This document shows, one piece after another, positions 21,625 through 29,529 of a stretch of 34,522 nt of DNA. The notes beneath the pieces were generated by a model, which saw only the letters and a program-made list of their open reading frames with translations, made no database searches and was not told the DNA's origin. The first letter of the stretch is position 1, and every line of letters begins with the position of its first letter. The translations under genes were made by a program, and so were the position numbers. The stretch is from Clostridia bacterium (lineage in GTDB: Bacteria; Bacillota; Clostridia; Oscillospirales; Acutalibacteraceae): positions 1-34,522 of the forward strand of contig JAFSEF010000083.1 in assembly GCA_017435865.1 (NCBI GenBank). The letters are read 5' to 3'.

Positions 21625-23232
21625 TTATTGATTCTCAACATAAGTCTGCACATTGACGGAGTGTTCATCAAGAGTTGCAGCCGTGTAGATGTTACCTGCC
21701 TTATCATGGCAGAAATAGTACAGATTGGTGTCATCCGGATGCAGAGCTGCGTAAATGGCATCGTCACCGGGGTTACAGATGGGACCGATCGGAAGGCCGA
21801 CACACTGATAGGTGTCATACACTGCAAGAAGCTTTGTAATCTGTGCCTGATCCATCAGGGTTGCATCGAGATTAGTGATATAATCCTGCGTAGAGTCAAA
21901 AGTAAGATTTCCGAAATCGGCAGGATTCTTCAGACGGTTGTGCAGAATGGAAGAGATGGTGAACATCTGGTTTTCATCATTTGCTTCTTTCTGAATGATC
22001 GATGCAATGGTGAGAATATCATCCACAGAATAACCGAGGGCATCGGCTGCAGCCTGGTAGGATTCAGTCCAACGGTTTTTGAAGTTGTTCAGGAAACGCT
22101 CCAGAACACTGTAAATGTTTTCACCGACATAGAATTCGTACGTATCGGGATACAAAAATCCTTCCAGAAGACGATAACGTTCGGTCGGTTTGTCAATTGT
22201 GTTCAGAAATTCGAACGCATCGGTGAATTCGTAGGAAGCAATTGCATTGTAGAACGCATTTTTGGATTCGATAACGCGGTCATTATAAAGTTTTTCGGTG
22301 ATCTGATCCAGAGTGTAGCCTTCGGGGAAGGTGATAACAACCGTTTCGAGTGCATCGCTTTCGTTGAGCATGGTATCGAGCATTCTTTCAACACCCATAT
22401 CAGCCGTCAGAACGTGCTCACCCGGGAAATACTCGGCATTTTCGTCATACCCCAGGAAGCCCATCAGCAATCCGCAGAATTCCGCACTGTAGATCAGACC
22501 GTTTTTCTCAAGCATCTGAACGACCTGAGAAGTGGTCATCCCCTCGTTGATAAAAACGCTGACAGGCGTGTCGCTGCGGTCAATCGCAATGATGTCATTG
22601 ACACAGCCCATAATCGGAATGCGGCAGGCAAGACTTGTAAGCACGATCACAACAATCAGCAGAATACTGATGACAAGACTCAGGAAGTTGTGGATTCTGC
22701 GTTTTTTGCGGTACATTCTTCTTTTTTCTTCTTTTTCGGCAATCACACTGTTGACAGCCTTTGACTTTGCACCGGCCTTGGCGGGTTTGGCTGCAGGTTT
22801 AGCTGCCGGTTTTGCAGCAGGTTTTGCAGCTGACTTTGCAGCCGGTTTTGCGGCAGGTTTACCGCTTGCTGCGGCAGGTCTTGCGGCTTTTTTCGGTTCA
22901 TTTGTGTTGGATGAAGCCATGACAATCGGTTCCTCCTTTTTGTATTGTACAGAGGTATTTTTTTGAACAGGTCTGTTACCGTTTGCCCCTGCAACAGGAT
23001 TCTTCTGACTCTGTTTTTGTGCGGTTTCACGTTGCAACGCACTCAGACGTGCCTGACGGACCTGTTCTGCTTTCTTCTCGTCGGTGCTCCCCTGCGGTGC
23101 CGCAGCACCGGGATGCTTTGCAGCAGAAGGCTGATTTGAAAAGTTCCGCAGCAATTCTTCGTATGCGGAAGAAACGCCGGCACCTGACAGTTCGCGGTCT
23201 TTGTTTTCATTGGTTCTGTCGTTGGTATTCAT
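21625..23232 (-). CDS. mltG: Endolytic murein transglycosylase MltG with repetitive N-terminal extension
   Basis: The 535-residue protein cuts nascent peptidoglycan strands and so limits glycan length. One membrane helix (about 183-203) separates a long cytoplasmic N-terminal region from the outer catalytic part. The YceG/MltG domain shows PEGYTLDQI (303-311), the catalytic Glu416 in SIIQKEANDENQM, ILHNRL, LTFDSTQDYI and the end motif LPIGPICNPGDDAIYAALHP. The domain itself is of normal length. The 180-residue N-terminal part, much longer than in Bacillus or Escherichia, holds a Lys-Pro-Ala-Ala repeat tract (125-152), then a basic cluster (RRMYRKKRR) before the helix. The ATG lies 11 bases after the cyclo-ligase stop. 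The extension may contact DNA, membrane or division proteins. Confidence 0.93.
   Translation of the reverse strand: MNTNDRTNENKDRELSGAGVSSAYEELLRNFSNQPSAAKHPGAAAPQGSTDEKKAEQVRQARLSALQRETAQKQSQKNPVAGANGNRPVQKNTSVQYKKEEPIVMASSNTNEPKKAARPAAASGKPAAKPAAKSAAKPAAKPAAKPAAKPAKAGAKSKAVNSVIAEKEEKRRMYRKKRRIHNFLSLVISILLIVVIVLTSLACRIPIMGCVNDIIAIDRSDTPVSVFINEGMTTSQVVQMLEKNGLIYSAEFCGLLMGFLGYDENAEYFPGEHVLTADMGVERMLDTMLNESDALETVVITFPEGYTLDQITEKLYNDRVIESKNAFYNAIASYEFTDAFEFLNTIDKPTERYRLLEGFLYPDTYEFYVGENIYSVLERFLNNFKNRWTESYQAAADALGYSVDDILTIASIIQKEANDENQMFTISSILHNRLKNPADFGNLTFDSTQDYITNLDATLMDQAQITKLLAVYDTYQCVGLPIGPICNPGDDAIYAALHPDDTNLYYFCHDKAGNIYTAATLDEHSVNVQTYVENQ
22777..22860 (-). repeat. Lys-Pro-Ala-Ala (KPAA) codon repeat inside mltG
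   Basis: Seven consecutive copies or near copies of a four-codon unit (Lys-Pro/Ser-Ala-Ala) lie in the mltG extension. At DNA level the 12-base units differ mostly at third positions, so the tract is not a fresh slippage product, although copy number could still vary between strains. Confidence 0.8.
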
Positions 23233-23243
23233 GAAAAACTCCT

Positions 23244-23828
23244 TTATCTTGCGGGGGTATAAATTCTGGTTTCTGTTATGAACAAATCAAGACTCTTGTC
23301 GTATTTTCCGTGCGGAAGTGCATCATTCCGACAGGATTCATAACACAAACCGACAGCACTGCCTTCAAATCCGGAAAGAAAACGGTCATAATACCCTTTT
23401 CCGTATCCGAGGCGGTAACAGTTTTTATCAAACACAAGAGCCGGAACCACACAGATTGCATTGCTGCTGTCTGTTGCGGGGATGCATTTGTCGGGAATCG
23501 GTTCCCTGACCCCGAAGCTTCCGTTCTCAAGTTGTGAATAATCGGTGATATAATAAAACTGCATATGGCGTGTTCCGGGAATGCAACGCGGTACTGCAAC
23601 TTTTTTACCCAGTTCCCACGCCTTTGCAATGATTTCGTCTGTTCCGATTTCAATACCGGTAGACATATATGCAAAAATGGTATCGGCTTCACGAAAACTC
23701 CACAGACTCAGCAATTTGTTGGCAATTTTCTTGTCAAGACGTTCTTTTTCCTGTTCCGACAATGCCGATCTGTACTGTTTTGCCTCGTTGCGAAGCCGCA
23801 TTTTCAAAGGACGGATATCCTTTATCAT
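23244..23828 (-). CDS. 5-formyltetrahydrofolate cyclo-ligase
   Basis: The 194-residue enzyme converts 5-formyl-THF to 5,10-methenyl-THF using ATP, returning stored folate to one-carbon metabolism. Visible landmarks are the ADTIFAYMSTGIEIGT block, FGVREP, VVPALVFDKN and the ATP-binding GYGKGYYDR (141-149). I use the ATG at 23828, which overlaps the stop of the DJ-1 gene as ATGA, a common coupling arrangement; a TTG at 23849 is an alternative without a better ribosome binding site. It follows the DJ-1 gene directly and precedes mltG by 11 bases. Confidence 0.93.
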   Translation of the reverse strand: MIKDIRPLKMRLRNEAKQYRSALSEQEKERLDKKIANKLLSLWSFREADTIFAYMSTGIEIGTDEIIAKAWELGKKVAVPRCIPGTRHMQFYYITDYSQLENGSFGVREPIPDKCIPATDSSNAICVVPALVFDKNCYRLGYGKGYYDRFLSGFEGSAVGLCYESCRNDALPHGKYDKSLDLFITETRIYTPAR

Positions 23829-24373
23829 TTGCTCTGAATCTGACGGCAAATTGCATCTGCAGTCTGCTCATCTTTCATGGCCGCAATGATTGCAAATGCG
23901 AAGTCCGCAGCAACGCCTGCACCTCTTGCGGTGATGATATTTGCATCTGTTTCAACAGGTTCACCTGTTGCCTGTGCACCTGTCAGATCCTGTTCAAAGC
24001 CGGGGAAACAGGTTGCTTTTTTTCCATTGAGCATTCCTGCATGGCCGAGCACAGACGGTGCTGCACAGATTGCACACAACAATTTATTTTCAGCAAAAGC
24101 ACGATTTACAAAATGCATGACTTTTGCATCTTTTTCAAGATTGAGCGTTCCCGGCATTCCTCCGGGAAGAATCACACCGTCCATGGGGACGTGTTCATCG
24201 AGCGCATCCGTTGTGATGTCAGCAACAACGGGAATATGATGAGCTCCTGTAATCTGCTTGCCGCCGACACCGACCGTGGTGACCTCAATTCCGGCACGAC
24301 GAAGATAATCAACAGGTGTGAGTGCTTCTATTTCCTCAAAACCTTCCGCTAAAAACAGATAAATCATAAACAT
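23825..24373 (-). CDS. DJ-1/PfpI-family protein
   Basis: The 182-residue product has the DJ-1 fold: a start like MIYLFLAEGFEEIEALTPVD, the strand-loop GVILPGGMPG, and the nucleophile elbow LLCAICAAP with Cys103, next to Glu13-Glu14. Such proteins act as deglycases, chaperones or glyoxalase-like enzymes against reactive carbonyls; the assignment among these is debated. Start choice is between ATG at 24373 and ATG at 24367; AAAGGG lies just upstream and slightly favours the second. Its stop overlaps the cyclo-ligase start by four bases, and it follows the GNAT gene by ten bases in a compact operon. Confidence 0.9.
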   Translation of the reverse strand: MFMIYLFLAEGFEEIEALTPVDYLRRAGIEVTTVGVGGKQITGAHHIPVVADITTDALDEHVPMDGVILPGGMPGTLNLEKDAKVMHFVNRAFAENKLLCAICAAPSVLGHAGMLNGKKATCFPGFEQDLTGAQATGEPVETDANIITARGAGVAADFAFAIIAAMKDEQTADAICRQIQSK

Positions 24374-24383
24374 CGGCCCTTTC

Positions 24384-25052
24384 TTAATTCATGGTCAGAA
24401 ATGCGTACCAGTCTGCAGGCAGACAGTTTTCAGTGAATGTGATTGCGGTTCCGTAGGGTACAACAGAACCGCACGGTTGCGGTGTACCCGAAGGATACAT
24501 TGCCTTTTCAGCAAACAGCGTACCGCCGCAACGATACATTTTACACCCGATCAGGCAGGCATAACGGTAAACAGAAGGCAAAAAACAAGGACAATTCGTC
24601 AGTGTTTTTGCATAGAGGTACATTTGCTGTGCATCGGATATTTCATCAGTCACGGCTTTTTCATAACAGGCAGCGTACAAAGTCTGCGAAAAACCGAAAC
24701 GTGCATAATAAGCATACAAAGAGTCCTCAGCAGGACACAGATAAACAAACTGTGCATTCTTTTCGGCATATGCCAACGCTTCACGGATCAGACTGCCCAT
24801 CAGACCTTGTCCGCGGTATGCAGGCAATGTTGCGGCAGCATACAGGTAGAAACCCTTTGTATCCCCCGACAAAACAGGCAGCAGATACAACGCGGCAACC
24901 GCTTTGCCGTCACGTTCGGCATAAAAACAGCCGTCCGGATCAAACGCGTACGCAAAAAAAGCATCCGTGACAAAACGGGAATCCCCGAAAACGGTTTCCC
25001 ACAGAGATTGCAGATCTTCTTTTTTGCAAGGAGTTGCAGAATACTGTGCCAT
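24384..25052 (-). CDS. GNAT-family N-acetyltransferase
   Basis: The 222-residue protein has a GNAT core with the acetyl-CoA loop YRGQGLMGSLI (about residues 79-89) after the strand GFYLYAAATLP. A tail of about 100 residues follows with several Cys residues and a possible second domain (CLIGCKMYRCGGTLFAEKAMYP), as in the two-domain Eis-like relatives that acetylate small molecules. I start at the ATG at 25052, one base after the upstream gene's stop (TAATATG), consistent with reinitiation; no strong ribosome binding site is visible. It forms a tandem with the DUF2156 gene, a pair often seen in Firmicutes. The substrate is unknown. Confidence 0.83.
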   Translation of the reverse strand: MAQYSATPCKKEDLQSLWETVFGDSRFVTDAFFAYAFDPDGCFYAERDGKAVAALYLLPVLSGDTKGFYLYAAATLPAYRGQGLMGSLIREALAYAEKNAQFVYLCPAEDSLYAYYARFGFSQTLYAACYEKAVTDEISDAQQMYLYAKTLTNCPCFLPSVYRYACLIGCKMYRCGGTLFAEKAMYPSGTPQPCGSVVPYGTAITFTENCLPADWYAFLTMN

Positions 25053-25053
25053 A

Positions 25054-25962
25054 TTACATATAAATCCCCAGTTTGTCATACAAAGCTGCGGTTGGATAAA
25101 CAGAAAATTTTTCCACCATCAATGCAGGTTTGTAAGATTGTTTTGCCTTGCGGAGCCCTTCGTCCCCTGCACAATCTTCGCGGTTGATATAAGAAAATCT
25201 GCTTTGCAGTTGTTTTGCAAATTCACGGTTGATCACGGGATATGCACCGCGGTATTCGGGTGCACATTTTTCAAGATGTGTACAGAACGTATCTGCCGTC
25301 AGTTTTTCACCCATTGTAAATGCAACCGCTTTTCCGTCAGTAAACAGAATGCCGCCCTCGAAACCGAGTGCTTCAAACTGATCGAGTGAACGCTGCACAA
25401 CCGCATATTCTTCATGATCGAAGCTGCCGTGCTTTTCAAGGAACCACGCATCGGAAATTTCCTTGCACAAAGAGAGATGTTCAGTTGTCAGCTTTTCATA
25501 ATGCCAATCGGGATGATCGGTCAGAAAACGGGTAATGTGATTTCGTTTTGCATGATATTTGCCGCCCTTGAGTTCGGCAAGATCTTCTGCACGATACACA
25601 AAATCATCCGTATCGGGTGTGCGGCGGATGCAGAAAAGCGATTCATCCGCAAAATATGTCTTGCATTCCGCTTCCGAAAGTGCAGCCAGATGAAAAGGCT
25701 TTGCGTTTGCACGCACATCTTTAAACAAAAGTTCCAGTGCCCCGACCGTATTCCTGCCGCCGACCGGCATGAGATAGGTCACACTGCGTTGACCGCCTTT
25801 GTAAAAAACAAAACCGTCATGCAGAGCAATCTGTGAACGGAAACTCAATGTCCACGCAAAAACATTTCCGAAACAATACTCACAACTGCCGCGATCGGCT
25901 GCCGTAAAAGCAGCTTTGCAAGCAGCCGCATCGGAAATTTCAGGCGTCTTGAATAACAGCAT
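25054..25962 (-). CDS. DUF2156 protein (phosphatidylglycerol lysyltransferase C-terminal-like)
   Basis: The 302-residue protein is a DUF2156/LPG-synthase-C-type double GNAT-like fold. Landmarks are CEYCFGNVFAW near the start, KGGKYHAKRNHITRFL in the middle, and the terminal blocks THLEKCAPEYRGAYPVINREFAK and INREDCAGDEGLRKAKQSYKPA. Full-length MprF uses this domain to transfer lysine from tRNA to a lipid, but stand-alone soluble forms such as this one, without membrane helices, have no settled function; transfer of an aminoacyl or acyl group is the usual guess. The start at 25962 has GGAGG five bases before it; nine extra codons upstream are rejected. It is the first gene of a long operon starting at the promoter at 26014-26042. 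Confidence 0.87.
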   Translation of the reverse strand: MLLFKTPEISDAAACKAAFTAADRGSCEYCFGNVFAWTLSFRSQIALHDGFVFYKGGQRSVTYLMPVGGRNTVGALELLFKDVRANAKPFHLAALSEAECKTYFADESLFCIRRTPDTDDFVYRAEDLAELKGGKYHAKRNHITRFLTDHPDWHYEKLTTEHLSLCKEISDAWFLEKHGSFDHEEYAVVQRSLDQFEALGFEGGILFTDGKAVAFTMGEKLTADTFCTHLEKCAPEYRGAYPVINREFAKQLQSRFSYINREDCAGDEGLRKAKQSYKPALMVEKFSVYPTAALYDKLGIYM

Positions 25963-26013
25963 AGAATCCTCCGGGACAAGGAATTTCAAATTATCACACT
26001 ATTTCAATGGTAT

Positions 26014-26042
26014 ATTATAACAAAACTTTTCTGATATTACAA
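26014..26042 (-). promoter_or_regulatory. Promoter of the DUF2156-to-mltG operon
   Basis: On the minus strand TTGTAA (26037-26042) and consensus TATAAT (26014-26019) are separated by 17 bases, about 50 bases before the DUF2156 gene. The A/T-rich surroundings and the -10 box make this the best promoter candidate for the compact gene train that continues to mltG. Confidence 0.65.
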
Positions 26043-26117
26043 GTATTATATAAAAAATCTTGTCCTAACTATTGTAAGAATATAAACATAAAAACTGAAA
26101 ACATGCACAAAAAATAC

Positions 26118-26148
26118 AAAAAAAAGCCTGCATTCCGGGGAAGCAGGC
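26118..26148 (-). terminator. Terminator after the first GPH symporter gene
   Basis: GCCTGC (26143-26148 on the minus strand read) pairs with GCAGGC (26126-26131) around an 11-base loop, then eight T residues follow on the minus strand (26125-26118). It starts 18 bases after the stop at 26167. Confidence 0.88.
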
Positions 26149-26166
26149 ATTTTTATGACACTGTTT

Positions 26167-27753
26167 TTATCTGTCTTTTCCGTCGCGGATGGCCTTGAGC
26201 TTTTCTTCCATTTCCCGGACAGCATCCAGGTCGCCGTCGGATACGGCAATGGATGCTTCTTTTCTGCGAGTGAGCAGCTCGGCATACATCATTTCCTTTT
26301 TCTTGCCGTGCAGATCATAGAACAGCATGGGTACAATTCCCAGTGAACTGGTGATGGCAGGAATGATGGTGAACATCGCAAACAGCCAGAACTTGACCTT
26401 GTCGGGCTGCTCGGTGCCTGCGGTGTAAGCGTTCTGATCGTAGCCGACGATTTTTTTGAGGGCGGTTGTGACAACACCGCTGACCGAGGACGAAACCTTT
26501 GCGGCAAGTCCCTTCGCAACACTGGTCATCGCTTCGGTACGGTAGCCGTTTTTCCATTCGCAGTAGTCCATGGATTCGTTGTAAAGTTCCGTACCGATGA
26601 CACTCATAAGACCGTAGAACACCGTCCAGATGAGTTCCCATGTTGCCATGGCGAAGAACATCGGAAGCTTTTTCTGATAGAAACCGCCGGCATAGGTCTT
26701 GCGGTCCATGCCGATGCAGCCGAACAGGAACACGAACACGTGCAGGAAGTTACCGATGTTGCGGCTGACGATATACAGGAAGCGGCTCGAAAATCTTCTT
26801 CTGAACCACGGAACAAACGAGTAAGATACGGGCGACAGCGGTGCGGCAGGAATGCCTGCAACCAAGGTCATGGATGCAAAGTGCAGAACGTCTATGTAAT
26901 AGTCTGACTTGCTGCCCGAAATGCCGAAACCTGCAAGGAAATCAGACAAGGTCATCAGCAGAACAGGCTTGTTGTTGGCAATCGAACGAAGCGAATCGAT
27001 GATACTCGGAGTCTTGACCGACTGCATGACACGTTCCTTGGAAATGGAGAAATACCAGAATGACATGGCACTGGAAATGATAGTGGTGGCAGCACCCATG
27101 CCGACAAATGTACCGCGAAGTTGTTTTTCGATAGTCGCGGCAGATTTGGCGGCCTTGTTGTCAATGACATCCAAAAGAATCGTCATGGCGTGTTCGGGCA
27201 GTTTTTCGCCAAAGAAACCCGAAGCAAAGTTTGCCATGGTAATGAGTCGCGTTCTGTCTACGGGATGCGGTGTGATAACCGCAAGCATACCCGTTCTTGC
27301 GATGCTCTGGAAAGTGCCGACACCTTCACGCATGATTTCAAGCACAAGATAAAAGATGAACTTGCTGACAGACATGGCATTCTGCCCTGCAAAAAGATAA
27401 GGCATAAACCAATAAAGAAGCGTTGCAACGCAACCGGGAATTGCAAGTCCGAGAAGATAGGGTCTGAACTTACCCCAACGGGTACGGGTCTTTTCAACAA
27501 TGGCAGCGGTGAAAATATCGTTGACAATATCCCACACACTGTTGACAGACCTTACAATAGTCTGATATCCGAGGTCGATTTTGACAATGTTGGTAATAAA
27601 TCGCGATGCATAGGTGTTGATATTCAGACTCTGTGCTGCATCCCACAACACAAAACCGACGGTTTCCTTGTTGCCGACATAGCGTCTGTTCTCATACACA
27701 TATCCGAGTTGTTCCGCAGTATAAGTCTGCTCATTCATTTGCTGTTCCGCCAA
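26167..27753 (-). CDS. GPH-family sugar:cation symporter (MFS_2), copy 1
   Basis: The 528-residue membrane protein belongs to the glycoside-pentoside-hexuronide:cation symporters (TC 2.A.2). The diagnostic loop VWDIVNDIFTAAIVEKTRTR-WGKFRPYLL is complete, and about twelve hydrophobic segments are visible. The C-terminal tail (KKKEMMYAELLTRRKEAS...) is cytoplasmic, charged and helical. Family members import xylosides, melibiose, glucuronides and similar sugars with Na+ or H+. I prefer the TTG start at 27753: GGAGGG lies eight bases upstream, and the paralog at 27880-29463 has a TTG at the equivalent place, also followed by a GCx codon; GTG one codon earlier is possible. It has its own promoter (27784-27812) and terminator. 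Confidence 0.9.
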   Translation of the reverse strand: MAEQQMNEQTYTAEQLGYVYENRRYVGNKETVGFVLWDAAQSLNINTYASRFITNIVKIDLGYQTIVRSVNSVWDIVNDIFTAAIVEKTRTRWGKFRPYLLGLAIPGCVATLLYWFMPYLFAGQNAMSVSKFIFYLVLEIMREGVGTFQSIARTGMLAVITPHPVDRTRLITMANFASGFFGEKLPEHAMTILLDVIDNKAAKSAATIEKQLRGTFVGMGAATTIISSAMSFWYFSISKERVMQSVKTPSIIDSLRSIANNKPVLLMTLSDFLAGFGISGSKSDYYIDVLHFASMTLVAGIPAAPLSPVSYSFVPWFRRRFSSRFLYIVSRNIGNFLHVFVFLFGCIGMDRKTYAGGFYQKKLPMFFAMATWELIWTVFYGLMSVIGTELYNESMDYCEWKNGYRTEAMTSVAKGLAAKVSSSVSGVVTTALKKIVGYDQNAYTAGTEQPDKVKFWLFAMFTIIPAITSSLGIVPMLFYDLHGKKKEMMYAELLTRRKEASIAVSDGDLDAVREMEEKLKAIRDGKDR

Positions 27754-27783
27754 CACACATTCCCTCCTGTACAGTTTTTTATC

Positions 27784-27812
27784 ATCATACCATATTCAGA
27801 TGCAATATGCAA
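27784..27812 (-). promoter_or_regulatory. Promoter of GPH symporter copy 1
   Basis: On the minus strand TTGCAT (27807-27812) and TATGAT (27784-27789) are 17 bases apart, 30 bases before the start. The weak -35 box suggests an activator or other control. The repeated ATGCAATATGCAA around the -35 region could be an operator. Confidence 0.5.
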
Positions 27813-27832
27813 GATTTTGTGTACTGTTTTAC

Positions 27833-27865
27833 TAAAAAAACAGATGCCGCAAATGCGACATCTGT
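27833..27865 (-). terminator. Terminator after GPH symporter copy 2
   Basis: On the minus strand ACAGATG-T-CGC and its complement GCG-G-CATCTGT (27865-27840) form a stem of about ten pairs (one G-U) followed by T residues to 27833. It lies 15 bases after the stop of copy 2. Confidence 0.88.
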
Positions 27866-27879
27866 ACAAAAACGCAAAA

Positions 27880-29463
27880 TCATTTTCTTGTGTTGCGTAA
27901 TTCTTTGAGTTTTTCTTCCATTTCTCTGATGGAGTCAAGGTCACCGTCCGATGCGGCAATGGAAGCCTCTTTTCTGCGTGTGAGCAGCTCGGCATACATC
28001 AGTTCCTTCTTTTTTCCGTTCAGGTCATAAAACAGCATCGGAATGATGCCGAATGAGCCCGTCAACACGGGAAGAATGGTAAACATGGCAAAAATGAAGA
28101 ATTTGACTTTGTCGGTCTGTTCCCCACCGCTTGTGTAAGCATCCTGATTGTAGCCGACGATCTTCTTGAGTGCTGTTGTTACAACACCGCTGACCGAAGA
28201 GGAAACCTTTGCGGCAAGCCCCTTTGCAACACTGGTCATTGCTTCCGTGCGGTAGCCGTTCTTCCACTCGCAGTAGTCCATGGATTCGTTGTAAAGTTCC
28301 GTTCCGATAACCGAGCGAAGCCCGTAGAACACACAGAAAATCATTTCCCACAATGCCATTACAATGAGCATGGGGATCCTTTTTCTGTAAAGGCCGCCTT
28401 CAAAGGTTTTGGGATTAAAGCCGATACAACCGAACAGGAACACGAAAATATACAGAATATTGCCGATGTTTTTACCGACAATGTAAAGCAGACGACTTGA
28501 AAATCTGCGTCTGAACCACGGGACGAAGGAATAAGAGATCGGGGTGATGGGGGCAGCAGGAATGCCTGCAAGCAGCACCATGGATGCAAAGTGAAGAACA
28601 TCTATGTAGTAGTCGGTCTCACTGCCTGAAATACCGAAGCCTGCAAGGAATTCGGACAAGGTCAGCAACAGAATGGGCTTGTTGTTGATGACTGACCGCA
28701 GAGAGTCTTTGATGCTCGGGGTGGAAATGGACTGCATGACGCGTTCTTTGGAAATGGAGAAGAACCAGAATGACATACCACTTGCGATGAGCGTGGTGGC
28801 AGCCCCCATGCCGACGAATGCTCCGCGCAGCTGTTTTTCGACGGTCATGCCGTTTTTGATTGCCCTGTTGTCAATCAGATCAAGCAATATCGTCATAATC
28901 TGCGCCGGCAGATTTTCACCAAAAAAGCCTGAAGCAAAGTTCGCAATAGTGATCAATCGCGTTCGGTCCACGGGATGCGGTGTGATCGTTGCCATCAATC
29001 CTGTTCTTGCAATACCCTGGAACGTACTTACACCCTCACGAAGAATCTCGAGTGCAACATAGAAAACGAATTTACTGACCGACATGGCATTCTTGCCTGC
29101 AAACAGAAAAGGCATGCACCAGTAAAACAGGGTTGCAATGCAACCGGGAACGGCAAGTCCCAGCAGATAGGGTCTGAACTTTCCCCAACGAGTACGTGTT
29201 TTTTCAACAATGGCAGCGGTAAAAACATCATTGACGATGTCCCACACGCTGTTGATGGATTTTGCAATGGTCTGATACCCGAGGTCGATTTTAACGATGT
29301 TGGTAATAAATCGGTTTGTGTAAGCATTGATGTTAAAACTTTGTGTTGCATCCCAAACGATAAAACCGATCGTTTCTTTTGTGCCGACATAGCGTCTGTT
29401 TTCATAGACATAACCGAGTTGTTCATCGGTAAATGTCTGTGCATTCTCCGGCTGCTTTGCCAA
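27880..29463 (-). CDS. GPH-family sugar:cation symporter (MFS_2), copy 2
   Basis: The 527-residue protein is a close paralog of the neighbour at 26167-27753, alignable over its full length without obvious gaps. Blocks such as WKNGYRTEAMTSVAKGLAAK are identical, and the membrane helices and charged C-terminal tail are conserved. Differences are scattered, many conservative, and at DNA level concentrate at third codon positions, so both copies have been under selection since duplication. I start at the TTG at 29463: GAGGGGGAG lies six bases before it, and the ATG further upstream (29493) would be inside the promoter. It has its own promoter and terminator, so the copies are separate transcription units. 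Different substrates or conditions are likely. Confidence 0.9.
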   Translation of the reverse strand: MAKQPENAQTFTDEQLGYVYENRRYVGTKETIGFIVWDATQSFNINAYTNRFITNIVKIDLGYQTIAKSINSVWDIVNDVFTAAIVEKTRTRWGKFRPYLLGLAVPGCIATLFYWCMPFLFAGKNAMSVSKFVFYVALEILREGVSTFQGIARTGLMATITPHPVDRTRLITIANFASGFFGENLPAQIMTILLDLIDNRAIKNGMTVEKQLRGAFVGMGAATTLIASGMSFWFFSISKERVMQSISTPSIKDSLRSVINNKPILLLTLSEFLAGFGISGSETDYYIDVLHFASMVLLAGIPAAPITPISYSFVPWFRRRFSSRLLYIVGKNIGNILYIFVFLFGCIGFNPKTFEGGLYRKRIPMLIVMALWEMIFCVFYGLRSVIGTELYNESMDYCEWKNGYRTEAMTSVAKGLAAKVSSSVSGVVTTALKKIVGYNQDAYTSGGEQTDKVKFFIFAMFTILPVLTGSFGIIPMLFYDLNGKKKELMYAELLTRRKEASIAASDGDLDSIREMEEKLKELRNTRK

Positions 29464-29491
29464 TGCAATCTCCCCCTCTTGTGTTTTTTCC

Positions 29492-29520
29492 ATATTATCA
29501 TATATTGAAAGAGATTGCAA
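29492..29520 (-). promoter_or_regulatory. Promoter of GPH symporter copy 2
   Basis: On the minus strand TTGCAA (29515-29520) and TAATAT (29492-29497) are separated by 17 bases, 28 bases before the TTG start. Layout and -35 box resemble the promoter of copy 1. Confidence 0.5.
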
Positions 29521-29529
29521 CCTTTGTAT

